NCBI RefSeq assembly: GCF_900129495.1
Contig: NZ_FQVX01000001.1
Coordinates: 620,001-684,000 of the forward strand
Length of the DNA: 64,000 bases
DNA from: Geodermatophilus nigrescens
Lineage (GTDB): Bacteria > Actinomycetota > Actinomycetes > Mycobacteriales > Geodermatophilaceae
Direction: 5' to 3'
Shown here one piece after another: positions 51,043 through 59,766 of this stretch. The translations under genes were made by a program, and so were the position numbers. Within the stretch, counting starts at the first letter, position 1, and every line of letters starts with the position of its first letter. The notes beneath the pieces are model-generated. The model saw nothing but the letters and a program-made list of their open reading frames with translations. It was not told the DNA's origin and did no database searches.

Positions 51043-52068
51043 TCAGCCGACGGGCAGCCCGTCCGCCTCGCCGACCTCCGCGGGTACCGGCAGGTCGGAG
51101 GGCCGGCGGCGCAGCAGCCGCGCCCAGGTGCCCAGCGGGCCGGTGCCGGAGCCGCGCACCTCGGTGGCGCGGACCTCGGTGCCGGTCCGCCCGGCCGCGC
51201 GCGCCGCGGCGCGTGCCACCGGGCGGACGGTGCCCCGGCGCAGCCGCCGCCGGTCGGCCCGCTCCGGCCAGACGCCGACCGCGTCGGCCAGCGCCGGCAG
51301 CAGCACGGCGGCGGCCGAGGCGTAGCCGGCGGCGCTGGGGTGGAACTCGTCGACGCTGAACAGCGACCGGTCCTGGGCGAAGGAGGGGCCGAGCACGGAC
51401 CCGAGGGACACGGTCCGGCCGCCGGCCTCCACGACGGCGATGGTCTGCGCGGCGGCCAGCTGCCGGCTCCAGCGCCGCGCGAGCAGCCGCAGCGGCTGGC
51501 CGATCGGCCGGATGGTGCCGAGGTCGGGGCAGGTGCCGACGACGACCTGCGCGCCGGCCTCCCGCAGCCGCCGCACCGCGTCGGCGAGGTGGCGCACCGA
51601 CACCGACGGCCGGGTGCGGGAGGTGACGTCGTTGGCGCCGATCATGATCAGCGCGAGGTCGGGCCGTACCGCCAGCGCCCGCTCGACCTGCGGGTCGAGC
51701 TCGTAGGACTCCGAGCCGGAGACCGCGACCCGCACCAGCCGCACCGGGCGCTCGGCCAGCTCGGCCAGCGCCGCGGCGAGCAGGACGCCGGGCGTCTCCC
51801 CGGCCCGCTCGACACCGAGGCCGACGGCGCTGGAGTCGCCCAGCACGACGAACACGAGCGGCTTGACCCGCCCGCGCCCGCGGCCGTAGACGCCGTCGCC
51901 GGTCGGGGGCTCCTGCTTGGAGGTGCGGGACTCCACGCGCCGCCGCGCGGCACGGGCCTCCAGGCGCAGCACGGCGAGCAGGCCGGCGCCGGCGAGGCCG
52001 AGGCCCCCGCCGCCGTACGCGGCACCGGCCACCAGCCGTCGTGCCGTTCCCGCTCGCGTCACCGCCAC
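51043..52068 (-). CDS. SGNH/GDSL hydrolase
   Basis: 341 residues from GTG 52068 (a TTG at 52089 is possible). A short N-terminal hydrophobic segment (GAAYGGGGLGLAGAGLLAVL) may anchor it in the membrane. Blocks of the SGNH fold: VVLGDSSAVGLGVE (nucleophile Ser), VAVSGSESYEL, LIMIGANDVTSRTRP (Gly-x-Asn-Asp) and SVDEFHPSAAGYASAA (catalytic Asp and His). The last 70 residues are Arg-rich and poorly ordered. It probably removes acyl groups from a lipid or carbohydrate at the cell surface. Divergent from the DUF2252 gene. Confidence 0.88.
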   Translation of the reverse strand: MAVTRAGTARRLVAGAAYGGGGLGLAGAGLLAVLRLEARAARRRVESRTSKQEPPTGDGVYGRGRGRVKPLVFVVLGDSSAVGLGVERAGETPGVLLAAALAELAERPVRLVRVAVSGSESYELDPQVERALAVRPDLALIMIGANDVTSRTRPSVSVRHLADAVRRLREAGAQVVVGTCPDLGTIRPIGQPLRLLARRWSRQLAAAQTIAVVEAGGRTVSLGSVLGPSFAQDRSLFSVDEFHPSAAGYASAAAVLLPALADAVGVWPERADRRRLRRGTVRPVARAAARAAGRTGTEVRATEVRGSGTGPLGTWARLLRRRPSDLPVPAEVGEADGLPVG

Positions 52069-52118
52069 CCCGATCGTCGCGCCCCGCAACCACCTGTCCT
52101 GCAGGCTATCCAGCCTCT

Positions 52119-52124
52119 ACGGTG
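52119..52124 (+). promoter_or_regulatory. -10 box (TACGGT) directly before DUF2252 gene
   Basis: Ends six bases before the GTG at 52131; no Shine-Dalgarno sequence. Another candidate leaderless start. Confidence 0.5.
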
Positions 52125-52130
52125 CCCCCC

Positions 52131-53495
52131 GTGTCCGAATCCCCCCGACGGGTGTCCGCCGGCGGAACCCCCGGTGACCGGTCGCAGCTCATCGTCGACG
52201 TGCTGGTCGACGCCTTCTCCGAGCTGATGGCCGCCGACGCCGACGCGTTCCGCACGAAGTTCCGCAAGATGGCGGCCGACCCGTTCGCGTTCTACCGGGG
52301 GAGTGCCTGTCTGTTCTACGCCGACATGGACGTCCTCGACGACCGGTGGGCCGACGAGCACACCAGCCGGGTGTGGATCCAGGGCGACCTGCACGCGGAG
52401 AACTTCGGCACCTACATGGACGGTGCGGGCCGCATCGTCTTCGACGTCAACGACTTCGACGAGGCCTACGTCGGGCACGTCAGCTGGGACCTGCGGCGGT
52501 TCGTCGCGAGCTTCGCGCTGCTGGCCTGGCGCAAAGCGCTCGGCGACGACGTCATCACCGACCTGCTGCGCACCTACCTGACCGCCTACCTCGACCAGGT
52601 CGAGGCGTTCACCCGCTCCGACAACGACCGCTCCTTCGCCCTCACCGCCGCCGACACCGAGGGCGCGGTGCGCCAGGCGATCCTCGAGACGACGACGCGC
52701 ACCCGCGCCTCGCTGCTGGACCGGATGACCGTCGTCGAGGACTACCAGCGCCGGTTCGCCGACGGCGGCCGGGCCCGCCGGCTCGACGACGCCGAGCGCG
52801 ACCGGGTGCTCGCGGCACTGGAGCGCTGGCGGGGGACCGTGCACCCGCCGGCGCGCCGCCGCGACGTCGCCTACGACGTGAAGGACGTCATCGGCACCGG
52901 CGGGTTCGGCATCGGCAGCGCCGGCCTGCCCGCCTACAACGTGCTGCTCGAGGGCTATGACCAGGCGCTGGAGAACGACGTCGTCCTGTCGATCAAACAG
53001 GGCAACGTGGCCGCGCCGAGCCGCATCGTGCGCGACCCGGCCGTCGCCGCCCACTTCGAGCACCACGGGCACCGGACGGCGGTCAGCCAGCGGGCGCTGC
53101 AGTCCAACGCCTCGCAGTTCCTCGGGCACACCGAGATCGGCGGCGTCGGGTTCGTCGTGCAGGAGCTCTCGCCGTACGAGAACGACCTCGACTGGGACGA
53201 CCTCACCGAGCCCGAGGAGATCGCGCCGGTGCTGGTCCAGCTCGGCCGGGCGACGGCGAAGATGCACTGCGTCGGCGACGCCGACAGCGACCACACGCTG
53301 GTCGACTTCCAGACCGAGGACGCCGTCGTCGCGCTCGTCGGCGGGCGGCGCGAGGAGTTCCTCGACGACATGGTGGCCTTCGCGCACTCCTACGCCCGGC
53401 AGACGCAGGACGACCACCGGCTGTTCGTCGACGCGTTCCGGGCCGGGCGGATCCCGGGCATCAGCTCGAGCGGGTCGCACCCGGTACCGCGGTGA
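52131..53495 (+). CDS. DUF2252 family protein (kinase-fold-like)
   Basis: 454 residues, typical of DUF2252. FRTKFRKMAADPFAFYRGSA, then RVWIQGDLHAENFGTYMDGA and IVFDVNDFDEAYVGHVSWDL. The GDLHxxN and DxNDFD pair recalls the catalytic loop and metal-binding Asp of aminoglycoside phosphotransferase-like kinases, so a small-molecule kinase role is plausible but unproven. KDVIGTGGFGIGSAGLPAY and FVVQELSPYENDLDW are further conserved blocks. The 3' end overlaps the convergent broken acetyltransferase by 35 bases. Confidence 0.88.
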   Translation: MSESPRRVSAGGTPGDRSQLIVDVLVDAFSELMAADADAFRTKFRKMAADPFAFYRGSACLFYADMDVLDDRWADEHTSRVWIQGDLHAENFGTYMDGAGRIVFDVNDFDEAYVGHVSWDLRRFVASFALLAWRKALGDDVITDLLRTYLTAYLDQVEAFTRSDNDRSFALTAADTEGAVRQAILETTTRTRASLLDRMTVVEDYQRRFADGGRARRLDDAERDRVLAALERWRGTVHPPARRRDVAYDVKDVIGTGGFGIGSAGLPAYNVLLEGYDQALENDVVLSIKQGNVAAPSRIVRDPAVAAHFEHHGHRTAVSQRALQSNASQFLGHTEIGGVGFVVQELSPYENDLDWDDLTEPEEIAPVLVQLGRATAKMHCVGDADSDHTLVDFQTEDAVVALVGGRREEFLDDMVAFAHSYARQTQDDHRLFVDAFRAGRIPGISSSGSHPVPR

Positions 53496-53920
53496 GCATG
53501 CCGACGTGCGGCCCGATCGGCGGCACGTCGAACTCCCCGGTGACCACGGTGAACCCCAGCCGCTCGTAGAAGCCGGCCGCGCCGGTCCCGGGCGTTGCAC
53601 CACACCAGGTCCCCGCCGCGGTCGCCCACCAGCGCCAGCCCGGCCGCGACCAGCGCCCGCCCGGCGCCGGTGCCGCGGACGGCCGGGTCGGTGGCCATGG
53701 CCCGCAGCTGCCACGGCGCGCGGGCGTCGGGCCGCCACGGGCACGGGGCGGGGGACAGGCGCACCACGCCGGCCACCCGCCCGTCGGCGGTGCGGGCGGC
53801 GAGGTGCACGGTGGCCGGGTCGTCGTCGCCGGGCAGGCCGGCCGGCCCGCCGTCGCGCAGCACGACGCTGCGCAGCGGGAGGACGACGTCGGGGCCGACC
53901 TGCCCGACGGTCACGGTCAC
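53461..53920 (-). pseudogene. GNAT acetyltransferase split by a one-base frameshift
   Basis: From GTG 53920 the frame gives a GNAT N-acetyltransferase: VHLAARTADGRVAGVVRLSP, then QLRAMATDPAVRGTGAGRAL with the acetyl-CoA-binding RGTGAG loop, and LVWCNAR. There the sense changes frame: the expected AAGFYERLGFTVVTGEFDVP ending is read one frame over and stops at 53461. Dropping one G from the CCCGGG run at 53587-53592 would restore a 152-residue protein reading NARTGAAGFYERLGF. Either a real lesion or a sequencing error. The start overlaps the VWA gene stop (GTGA), so it was the third gene of that operon. Confidence 0.85.
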
Positions 53921-55896
53921 CGCGCCCGGCGTCCCCTCCGCGTGCGCAGGTAGTCGGCGACGACGTACTCGCCGAGCCGGTCGCTGTCCGGGGTGAACAC
54001 GCGGCCGCCCGCGCGCGCGGTGATGTCGTGGACGAAGTGCACCAGCCCGGGCTCCGGGTCGAGCGCGAACACGTTGAGCGTCGCGCCGGAGCGGGCCACC
54101 CGCTCCACCTCGGCGACGGTCTTGGCGATCGTCTCGGGCATCGGCGGCCAGCAGAAGTACGGCGTCCCGTCCTCCTCCAGGTGCGCCGTCGGCTCGCCGT
54201 CGGTGACCACCAGGACCACCGGCTCGGCGTCGCGGTGCTGCGCCAGGAACCGGCGGGCCAGCATCAGCCCGTGCTGCAGGTTGGTGCCCTGCAGCGTGTC
54301 CACGCTGAGCTCCGCGAGCGTCTCCGGCCGCAGCACCTGCGCGGTGGAGGAGAAGCCGATGATCTGGATGGCGTCCTGCGGGAACCGGGTGGTCACCAGC
54401 GAGTGCAGGGCCATCGCCGTCGACTTGGCCGCGCCCCACGTGCCGCGCAGCGCCATCGAGTAGGAGAGGTCGACCAGCAGGGCGACCGCGGCCCCGGTGC
54501 GCCGCTCGGTCTCCACCACCTCGAAGTCCTCGACGGCGATGCGCACCCGCCGCTCGCCGCGCGGCTCCCCGGCGGTGCGCAGGACGGCGTTGCGGACGGT
54601 GCGGACGACGTCGAGCGGCTGCTCGTCGCCGAACCGCCACTCCCGCGAGCCGCCGGTGAGCTCGCCCGCGGCCCCGGCGTCGGCGATGTCGTGCTCGCCC
54701 CGCCCGGTGGCGTCGAGCTTCGCGAACACCCGCCGCAGGGCGGTGGCGCCCAGCCGGCGGACCGCCTTGGGGGAGAGCTCCAGCTTGCCGTCCCGCCGGA
54801 CGAGGTGGCCCTGCCGCTCGAGCTCGCGCTCCATCTGCCGCAGCGCCGCGAGGTCGTCGACGGCCTCCCGGCCCAGCGCCTGCTCCAGCAGCTCCTCGTC
54901 GACGTCGGCCAGCGAGGCGCCGGCGTAGCCCTGGGAGAGCTGGTTGGACAGCGCCTCCAGGTCGGCGAGCTCGGCGACGGCGCTGGTGGCGTCGCCGAGG
55001 CCGAGGGCCTGCTCGCCGTCGGGCACCTGGCCGCGCTGGCCCCACGGCAGGTCGGGCCGCGCCTGGCGCAGCGCGTCCTGCAGGTGGGCCATCTCGCTGG
55101 CCAGGCCCATGTCGGACATGGTCTGGGCCATGAGGTCGGCCAGCTCGGCCCGCTGCTCGGGGGAGAGGCCGGCCATCATCCGCTCCTGCGCGGCAGCCCG
55201 GCGGGCGAGGGAGTCGATCAGCTCGTCCACCGACTGCGGGTCGTCGGGGAAGAACTGCCCGTGCTGCTCCATGAACTCGCGGAACTGCTCGTCGGTGTCC
55301 TCGCCGCGGTTGTGCGCGTCGACCAGCCGCGACAGGTCGGCGACCATGTCGCGCACCGCCTGCACGTCCTGCTCGGTCGCGTTCTCCAGCGCCTGTTTCA
55401 TGTTGGCGAAGGAGCTGTCGAGCACCTCGCGCCGCAGCAGGTCCTGGATCTGCTCGTAGGCCTGCCGGGCCTCGCCCGAGCGGAACGGGTAGTCCTTGAG
55501 CGCCCGCACGGCGCCCGCGGTGTCCTCCGGCAGCGCGTCGAGCTCGGCCTCGGCCAGCCGCGCGCCGTCGTCGGGGTCGGGGAACAGCTCGCGCCGCTCG
55601 GCGTCCAGCGCGCGGTCGAGCAGCTCGCGGACCTCCTGCAGCGTGCCGTCCATGCGCCCGGCGCTGCGGGCCTGCCGCAGCCGGTCGCGCACCGAGCGGC
55701 GCAGCTCGTCGAGCCCGCGTCGGCCGTCCATCCCTCGGCGCAGCAGCTCGCGCAGCGCCTCGCGCACGCCGCTGCCGCCGAGGACGGAGTCGCCGATCTC
55801 GTCGACGGCGCTGCCCAGGTCGTAGGGCGGGGCCAGCGGGTCGGGCCCGCCCCGCCAGCGTCCGTACCGGTGGCCCCTGCCGGGCCGGCGTGGCAC
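53917..55896 (-). CDS. von Willebrand factor A domain protein (partner of AAA+ ATPase)
   Basis: 659 residues. The N-terminal two thirds are helical and charged (ELLDRALDAERRELFPDPDD, QVPDGEQALGLGDATSAVAE), probably the ATPase-docking region. The C-terminal VWA domain starts near 470: AAVALLVDLSYSMALRG with the MIDAS DxSxS, then TLQGTNLQHGLMLARRFLAQ and VVLVVTDGEPTAHLEEDG. With the AAA+ gene one base upstream this is a MoxR/VWA or chelatase-like I/D pair, which uses ATP to remodel or load metal into a target. Target unknown. GTG start at 55896. Confidence 0.88.
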   Translation of the reverse strand: MPRRPGRGHRYGRWRGGPDPLAPPYDLGSAVDEIGDSVLGGSGVREALRELLRRGMDGRRGLDELRRSVRDRLRQARSAGRMDGTLQEVRELLDRALDAERRELFPDPDDGARLAEAELDALPEDTAGAVRALKDYPFRSGEARQAYEQIQDLLRREVLDSSFANMKQALENATEQDVQAVRDMVADLSRLVDAHNRGEDTDEQFREFMEQHGQFFPDDPQSVDELIDSLARRAAAQERMMAGLSPEQRAELADLMAQTMSDMGLASEMAHLQDALRQARPDLPWGQRGQVPDGEQALGLGDATSAVAELADLEALSNQLSQGYAGASLADVDEELLEQALGREAVDDLAALRQMERELERQGHLVRRDGKLELSPKAVRRLGATALRRVFAKLDATGRGEHDIADAGAAGELTGGSREWRFGDEQPLDVVRTVRNAVLRTAGEPRGERRVRIAVEDFEVVETERRTGAAVALLVDLSYSMALRGTWGAAKSTAMALHSLVTTRFPQDAIQIIGFSSTAQVLRPETLAELSVDTLQGTNLQHGLMLARRFLAQHRDAEPVVLVVTDGEPTAHLEEDGTPYFCWPPMPETIAKTVAEVERVARSGATLNVFALDPEPGLVHFVHDITARAGGRVFTPDSDRLGEYVVADYLRTRRGRRAR

Positions 55897-55897
55897 G

Positions 55898-57361
55898 TCA
55901 GGCCCCGTAGACCGTGCGGGTGCCGTCGGTGTCCTTGGCCAGCCGGCGGGTGAGGTAGAGGCCCTCGAGCGCGAACTCGACGGCGGCCGCGGCCTGCTCG
56001 GCCGACTCCTCGCCCTCCGGCACGCCCAGGCGCCCGAGCAGCTCGGCCAGGCGCGGGACGGTGCCGAGCTGGCCGAGCAGCGCCGCGCCGGGCACGAGCT
56101 CGCCGGACTCGACGGTCTCCCCGCCGGTGAAGTGCTCCTGCAGGCCGGTCAGGTCCAGCCCGCCGCAGCGGGCGCGGAACGTCTGCGCGGTGGCCTGCCG
56201 GAGCAGGTGCTCGAGCACCTCGAGCTCGCGGTCGTCGTCGGGGTCGGAGCCCGCGTCGGCGAACTCGACCTTGCCGCGGCTGGCCGGGACGATCCCCGGC
56301 AGGTCGACCACCCGCGCCACCGGCCGGGTCTCCCCGGCGATCGCGGCCCGCCGGACGGCGGAGGCGGCGACGGTCTCCAGGCCCGCGATGGCGAACCGGG
56401 CGCTGACTCCGGAGCGCTGGTCGACGTGGCTGGACTCGCGCACCAGCCGGGTGAAGCGGGCGACGATCTCCACGAGGTGCTGCGGGACGACGGGGGCGTC
56501 GAAGCCGTCGTGGCCGGTCGGCGCGCCCAGCCCGCTGGTCTGCGCCTCCTGGTGCAGCAGGCGGATCTCGTCGGCGAGCTCGATCGGGTAGTGGGTGCGC
56601 ACCTCGGCGCCGAAGCGGTCCTTGAGCGGGGTGATGATCCGCCCGCGGTTGGTGTAGTCCTCGGGGTTGGCGCTGGCCACGAGCAGCAGGTCCAGCGGCA
56701 GCCGCACGCGGTAGCCGCGGATCTGGATGTCGCGCTCCTCGAGCACGTTGAGCAGCGCGACCTGGATGCGCTCGGCGAGGTCGGGCAGCTCGTTGACGCT
56801 GAAGATGCCGCGGTTGGTGCGCGGCACCAGGCCGTAGTGCACCGTCTCCGGGTCGCCCAGGGTGCGGCCCTCGGCCACCTTGATCGGGTCGACGTCGCCG
56901 ATCAGGTCGCCGACGCTGGTGTCGGGCGTGGCCAGCTTCTCGCCGAACCGCTCGCTGCGGTGCAGCCAGGTGACCGGGGTGTCGTCGCCGTGCTCGGCGA
57001 TCTGGCGGTGCGCCCACACGCTGATCGGGGCCAGCGGGTGCTCGTTGAGCTCGCTGCCGGCCAGCACGGGCGTCCACTCGTCGAGCAGGCCGACGAGCGT
57101 GCGGATGAGGCGGGTCTTGCCCTGACCGCGCTCGCCGAGCAGGACGAGGTCGTGACCGGCGATGAGGGCCCGCTCGACCTCGGGGACGACGGTGTCCTCG
57201 AAGCCGACGATGCCGGGGAGGGTGGGCTCGCCTGCGCCGAGGCGGGCGAGCAGGTTGGCGCGGATCTCGGCCTTGACCGGCCGGAAGGCGGCCCCGCTGT
57301 CGCGGAGCGCGCCGAGTGTCGTGGGTGCGGGTGGGGTGTGCGCTGTCGCGACGTCCGTCAC
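55898..57361 (-). CDS. AAA+ ATPase, MoxR/magnesium-chelatase ChlI-like
   Basis: 487 residues (GTG 57370 would add three). ANLLARLGAGEPTLPGIVGF opens the ATPase; Walker A is VLLGERGQGKTRLIRTLVGL, Walker B-like GIFSVNELPDLAERIQVALL has Asn where Asp is usual but keeps the Glu, and the chelatase-type insert LPLDLLLVASANPEDYTNRG (sensor 1 Asn) and ITPLKDRFGAEVRTHYPIEL (Arg finger) follow. The C-terminal lid ends in ESAEQAAAAVEFALEGLYLT. Annotated in many actinobacteria as a sigma-54-interacting or chelatase subunit; there is no cobalt or chlorophyll pathway nearby, so a MoxR-like chaperone role is more likely. Divergent from ilvA. Confidence 0.9.
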   Translation of the reverse strand: MTDVATAHTPPAPTTLGALRDSGAAFRPVKAEIRANLLARLGAGEPTLPGIVGFEDTVVPEVERALIAGHDLVLLGERGQGKTRLIRTLVGLLDEWTPVLAGSELNEHPLAPISVWAHRQIAEHGDDTPVTWLHRSERFGEKLATPDTSVGDLIGDVDPIKVAEGRTLGDPETVHYGLVPRTNRGIFSVNELPDLAERIQVALLNVLEERDIQIRGYRVRLPLDLLLVASANPEDYTNRGRIITPLKDRFGAEVRTHYPIELADEIRLLHQEAQTSGLGAPTGHDGFDAPVVPQHLVEIVARFTRLVRESSHVDQRSGVSARFAIAGLETVAASAVRRAAIAGETRPVARVVDLPGIVPASRGKVEFADAGSDPDDDRELEVLEHLLRQATAQTFRARCGGLDLTGLQEHFTGGETVESGELVPGAALLGQLGTVPRLAELLGRLGVPEGEESAEQAAAAVEFALEGLYLTRRLAKDTDGTRTVYGA

Positions 57362-57437
57362 CTCAGCCACGGTACGACGACCTGCGGCGATGCGGGGATG
57401 CCCGGATGCCGGCATCCGGCCTGGGAGGATGCCTGCC

Positions 57438-58649
57438 GTGGTGCGGCTGACCAGTGGCGACGACGTCGCGGCCGCGGCCGCCCTCCTCGAGGGGGTGGCG
57501 CGCCGGACGCCGCTCGAGCACTCGCGGGCGCTGGCCGAGCAGGTCGGCGGCCCGGTGCACCTCAAGTGCGAGAACCTGCAGCACACCGGCTCGTTCAAGT
57601 TCCGCGGCGCCTACGTGCGGCTGTCCCGGCTGACGGCGGAGGAGCGGGCGCGGGGCGTCGTCGCGGCGAGCGCGGGCAACCACGCGCAGGGGGTGGCGCT
57701 GGCGGCGCGGATGCTCGGCGTGCGCGCCACCGTGTTCATGCCGGAGACCGCGCCGTTGCCCAAGGTGGCCGCCACCCGGTCCTACGGGGCCGACGCGCGG
57801 CTGCACGGCGCCGACCTCACCGCCGCGCTGGAGGCCGCCGTCGCCCACGCCGAGGAGACCGGGGCGGTGTTCATCCACCCCTTCGAGCACCCCGACGTCA
57901 TCGCCGGGCAGGGCACCGTGGGCCTCGAGGTGCTCGACCAGTGCCCCGACGTCGCCACCGTCGTCGTGTGCACCGGTGGCGGCGGGCTGGTGTCCGGGGT
58001 CGCCGCGGCGGTGAAGGAGCGGAAGCCGGGCGTGCGGGTGGTGGCGGTGCAGGCGGCCGCGGCCGCCGCGTTCCCCGGGTCGCTGGCCGCGGGGCGGCCG
58101 GTCGCGCTGTCGGGGATGGCCACGATGGCCGACGGGATCGCGGTCGGGTCGCCGGGCGAGACGACGTTCGCGCACGTGCGGGACCTCGTCGACGAGGTGC
58201 GCACGGTCAGCGAGGAGGACCTCTCCCGCGCCCTGCTGTTCTGCCTGGAGCGGGCCAAGCTGGTCGTCGAGCCGGCCGGGGTGGCGGCGGTGGCCGCGGT
58301 GCTGGCCGACCCGGCGGCGTTCCCGCCGCCGGTGGTCGCGGTGGTCTCCGGCGGCAACATCGACCCGGTGCTGCTGCTCAAGGTGGTGCAGCACGGCATG
58401 GCCGCCGCCGGGCGCTACCTGCGGCTGACGCTGCGCGTGCCCGACCGGCCCGGCTCGCTCGCGGCGGTGCTGTCGGTGCTCGCCGGCGTGGGCGCCAACG
58501 TGCTGGAGGTCGAGCACGAGCGGACGGCGACCCGGCTCGACCTCGGCCAGGTGGAGGTGTTCGTGGTGCTCGAGACCCGCGGCCCCGACCACGCGGGCGC
58601 CGTCGTCACGGCCCTGGAGCAGGCCGGGTTCGCCCCCACGGAGGACTGA
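57438..58649 (+). CDS. ilvA: threonine ammonia-lyase, biosynthetic type with ACT domain
   Basis: 403 residues. PLP-fold type II: KCENLQHTGSFKFRGAYVRL with the PLP-lysine K54, AASAGNHAQGVALAARMLGV, the phosphate-binding VVVCTGGGGLVSGVAAAVKE, and AKLVVEPAGVAAVAAVL. An ACT regulatory domain occupies about 330-403 (LTLRVPDRPGSLAAVLSVLA), so allosteric control by an amino acid is expected. It deaminates threonine to 2-oxobutanoate, the first step to isoleucine, or works in catabolism. GTG at 57438 has GGGAGG nine bases before it; ATG 57429 is too near that RBS. Confidence 0.93.
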   Translation: MVRLTSGDDVAAAAALLEGVARRTPLEHSRALAEQVGGPVHLKCENLQHTGSFKFRGAYVRLSRLTAEERARGVVAASAGNHAQGVALAARMLGVRATVFMPETAPLPKVAATRSYGADARLHGADLTAALEAAVAHAEETGAVFIHPFEHPDVIAGQGTVGLEVLDQCPDVATVVVCTGGGGLVSGVAAAVKERKPGVRVVAVQAAAAAAFPGSLAAGRPVALSGMATMADGIAVGSPGETTFAHVRDLVDEVRTVSEEDLSRALLFCLERAKLVVEPAGVAAVAAVLADPAAFPPPVVAVVSGGNIDPVLLLKVVQHGMAAAGRYLRLTLRVPDRPGSLAAVLSVLAGVGANVLEVEHERTATRLDLGQVEVFVVLETRGPDHAGAVVTALEQAGFAPTED

Positions 58650-58751
58650 TCCCCGGCGTCGCGATGAGTTCGCGGTGCGCCCGCGGTCGACAGGACGTGC
58701 CTCAGCTACGCCGCCTGCGAACAGGGCTCCGGAAGTGTCGGTCCTCACACC

Positions 58752-58757
58752 TAGCGT
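58752..58757 (+). promoter_or_regulatory. -10 box (TAGCGT) directly before ABC transporter operon
   Basis: Ends seven bases before the ATG at 58765; no Shine-Dalgarno sequence between. Same box as at 3186. Candidate leaderless start. Confidence 0.55.
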
Positions 58758-58764
58758 GGCCTGC

Positions 58765-59766
58765 ATGAGCGACGCGATCCTCGTCGAGGGACTGCAGAAA
58801 CGCTTCGGGTCCAACACCGCCCTGGCGGGGGTGGACCTGACCGTCCCGGAGGGCAGCGTCCTCGGCCTCCTGGGGCCCAACGGTGCGGGCAAGACCACGG
58901 TCGTCCGCATCCTCACCACGCTGCTGCAGCCCGACGGCGGGCGCGCGGAGGTGGCTGGGGTCGACGTCGTCCGGGAGCCGGACAGGGTCCGCGCGGTGAT
59001 CGGCCTGACCGGGCAGTACGCCGCGGTCGACGAGTACCTCACCGGGTTCGAGAACCTGGAGATGGTGGGGCGGCTGTACCGGCTCGGGAAACGGGAGTCG
59101 CGCGCCCGGGCGCAGGAGCTGCTCGAGCGCTTCGACCTCACCGACGCCGCGTCCCGGCCGGCCAAGACCTACTCCGGCGGCATGCGCCGGCGGCTCGACA
59201 TCGCCGCCTCGCTCATCGCGCGGCCCCGGGTGCTCTTCCTCGACGAGCCGACCACCGGCCTGGACCCACGCAGCCGGCAGGGCATGTGGGAGTTCATCGC
59301 CGACCTCGCCGGCGGCGGGACGACGATCCTGCTGACCACCCAGTACCTGGAGGAGGCCGACCGGCTCGCTGACCGGATGATGGTCATCGACCGCGGCCGC
59401 GTCATCGCCCGTGGCACCGCCGACGAGCTCAAGGCACAGGTGGGTGGTCAGCGGCTGGAGCTGACGCTGGGCTCGGCCGCCGAGTTGGCCGACGCCGCGC
59501 GGCTGCTCGCCCCGCTGGCCGCGGGGGAGACCCGCGTCGACGAGCAGACCCGGCGGCTGAGCGTCCCGGTGCGCGAGGGCACCGACTCGCTGGCGGAGGC
59601 GCTGCGGCTGCTCGGCGGTACCGACGTGCAGGTGCTCGACGTGGGGCTGCGCCGGCCCGACCTCGACGACGTGTTCCTCAGCCTCACCGGCCACGCGGCC
59701 GAGGACGGCTCCGACGGGGAGGGCGCCACGCAGGCGCCCGTCCAGACCGCGGGGAGTGCCCGATGA
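58765..59766 (+). CDS. ABC transporter ATP-binding protein, daunorubicin-resistance (DrrA) type
   Basis: 333 residues. Walker A GPNGAGKTT at 37-45, Q-loop in IGLTGQYAAVDEYLTGFENL (the GQ-A-VDE-LTG sequence is typical of DrrA), signature YSGGMRRRLDIAASL at 136-150, Walker B VLFLDEPTTGLDPRS at 156-170, and the H-loop position filled by Gln in LLTTQYLEEADRLADRM. The C-terminal 90 residues are the DrrA-type extension with LRRPDLDDVFLSLTGHAA. Forms an exporter with the next gene (ATGA overlap) for drugs or lipids. The missing H-loop His is normal in this subfamily. Confidence 0.95.
   Translation: MSDAILVEGLQKRFGSNTALAGVDLTVPEGSVLGLLGPNGAGKTTVVRILTTLLQPDGGRAEVAGVDVVREPDRVRAVIGLTGQYAAVDEYLTGFENLEMVGRLYRLGKRESRARAQELLERFDLTDAASRPAKTYSGGMRRRLDIAASLIARPRVLFLDEPTTGLDPRSRQGMWEFIADLAGGGTTILLTTQYLEEADRLADRMMVIDRGRVIARGTADELKAQVGGQRLELTLGSAAELADAARLLAPLAAGETRVDEQTRRLSVPVREGTDSLAEALRLLGGTDVQVLDVGLRRPDLDDVFLSLTGHAAEDGSDGEGATQAPVQTAGSAR

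Noticed and set aside
55898-57361. Magnesium or cobalt chelatase for tetrapyrroles
   Set aside because: No large chelatase subunit and no tetrapyrrole genes nearby; a MoxR-like pair is a better reading.
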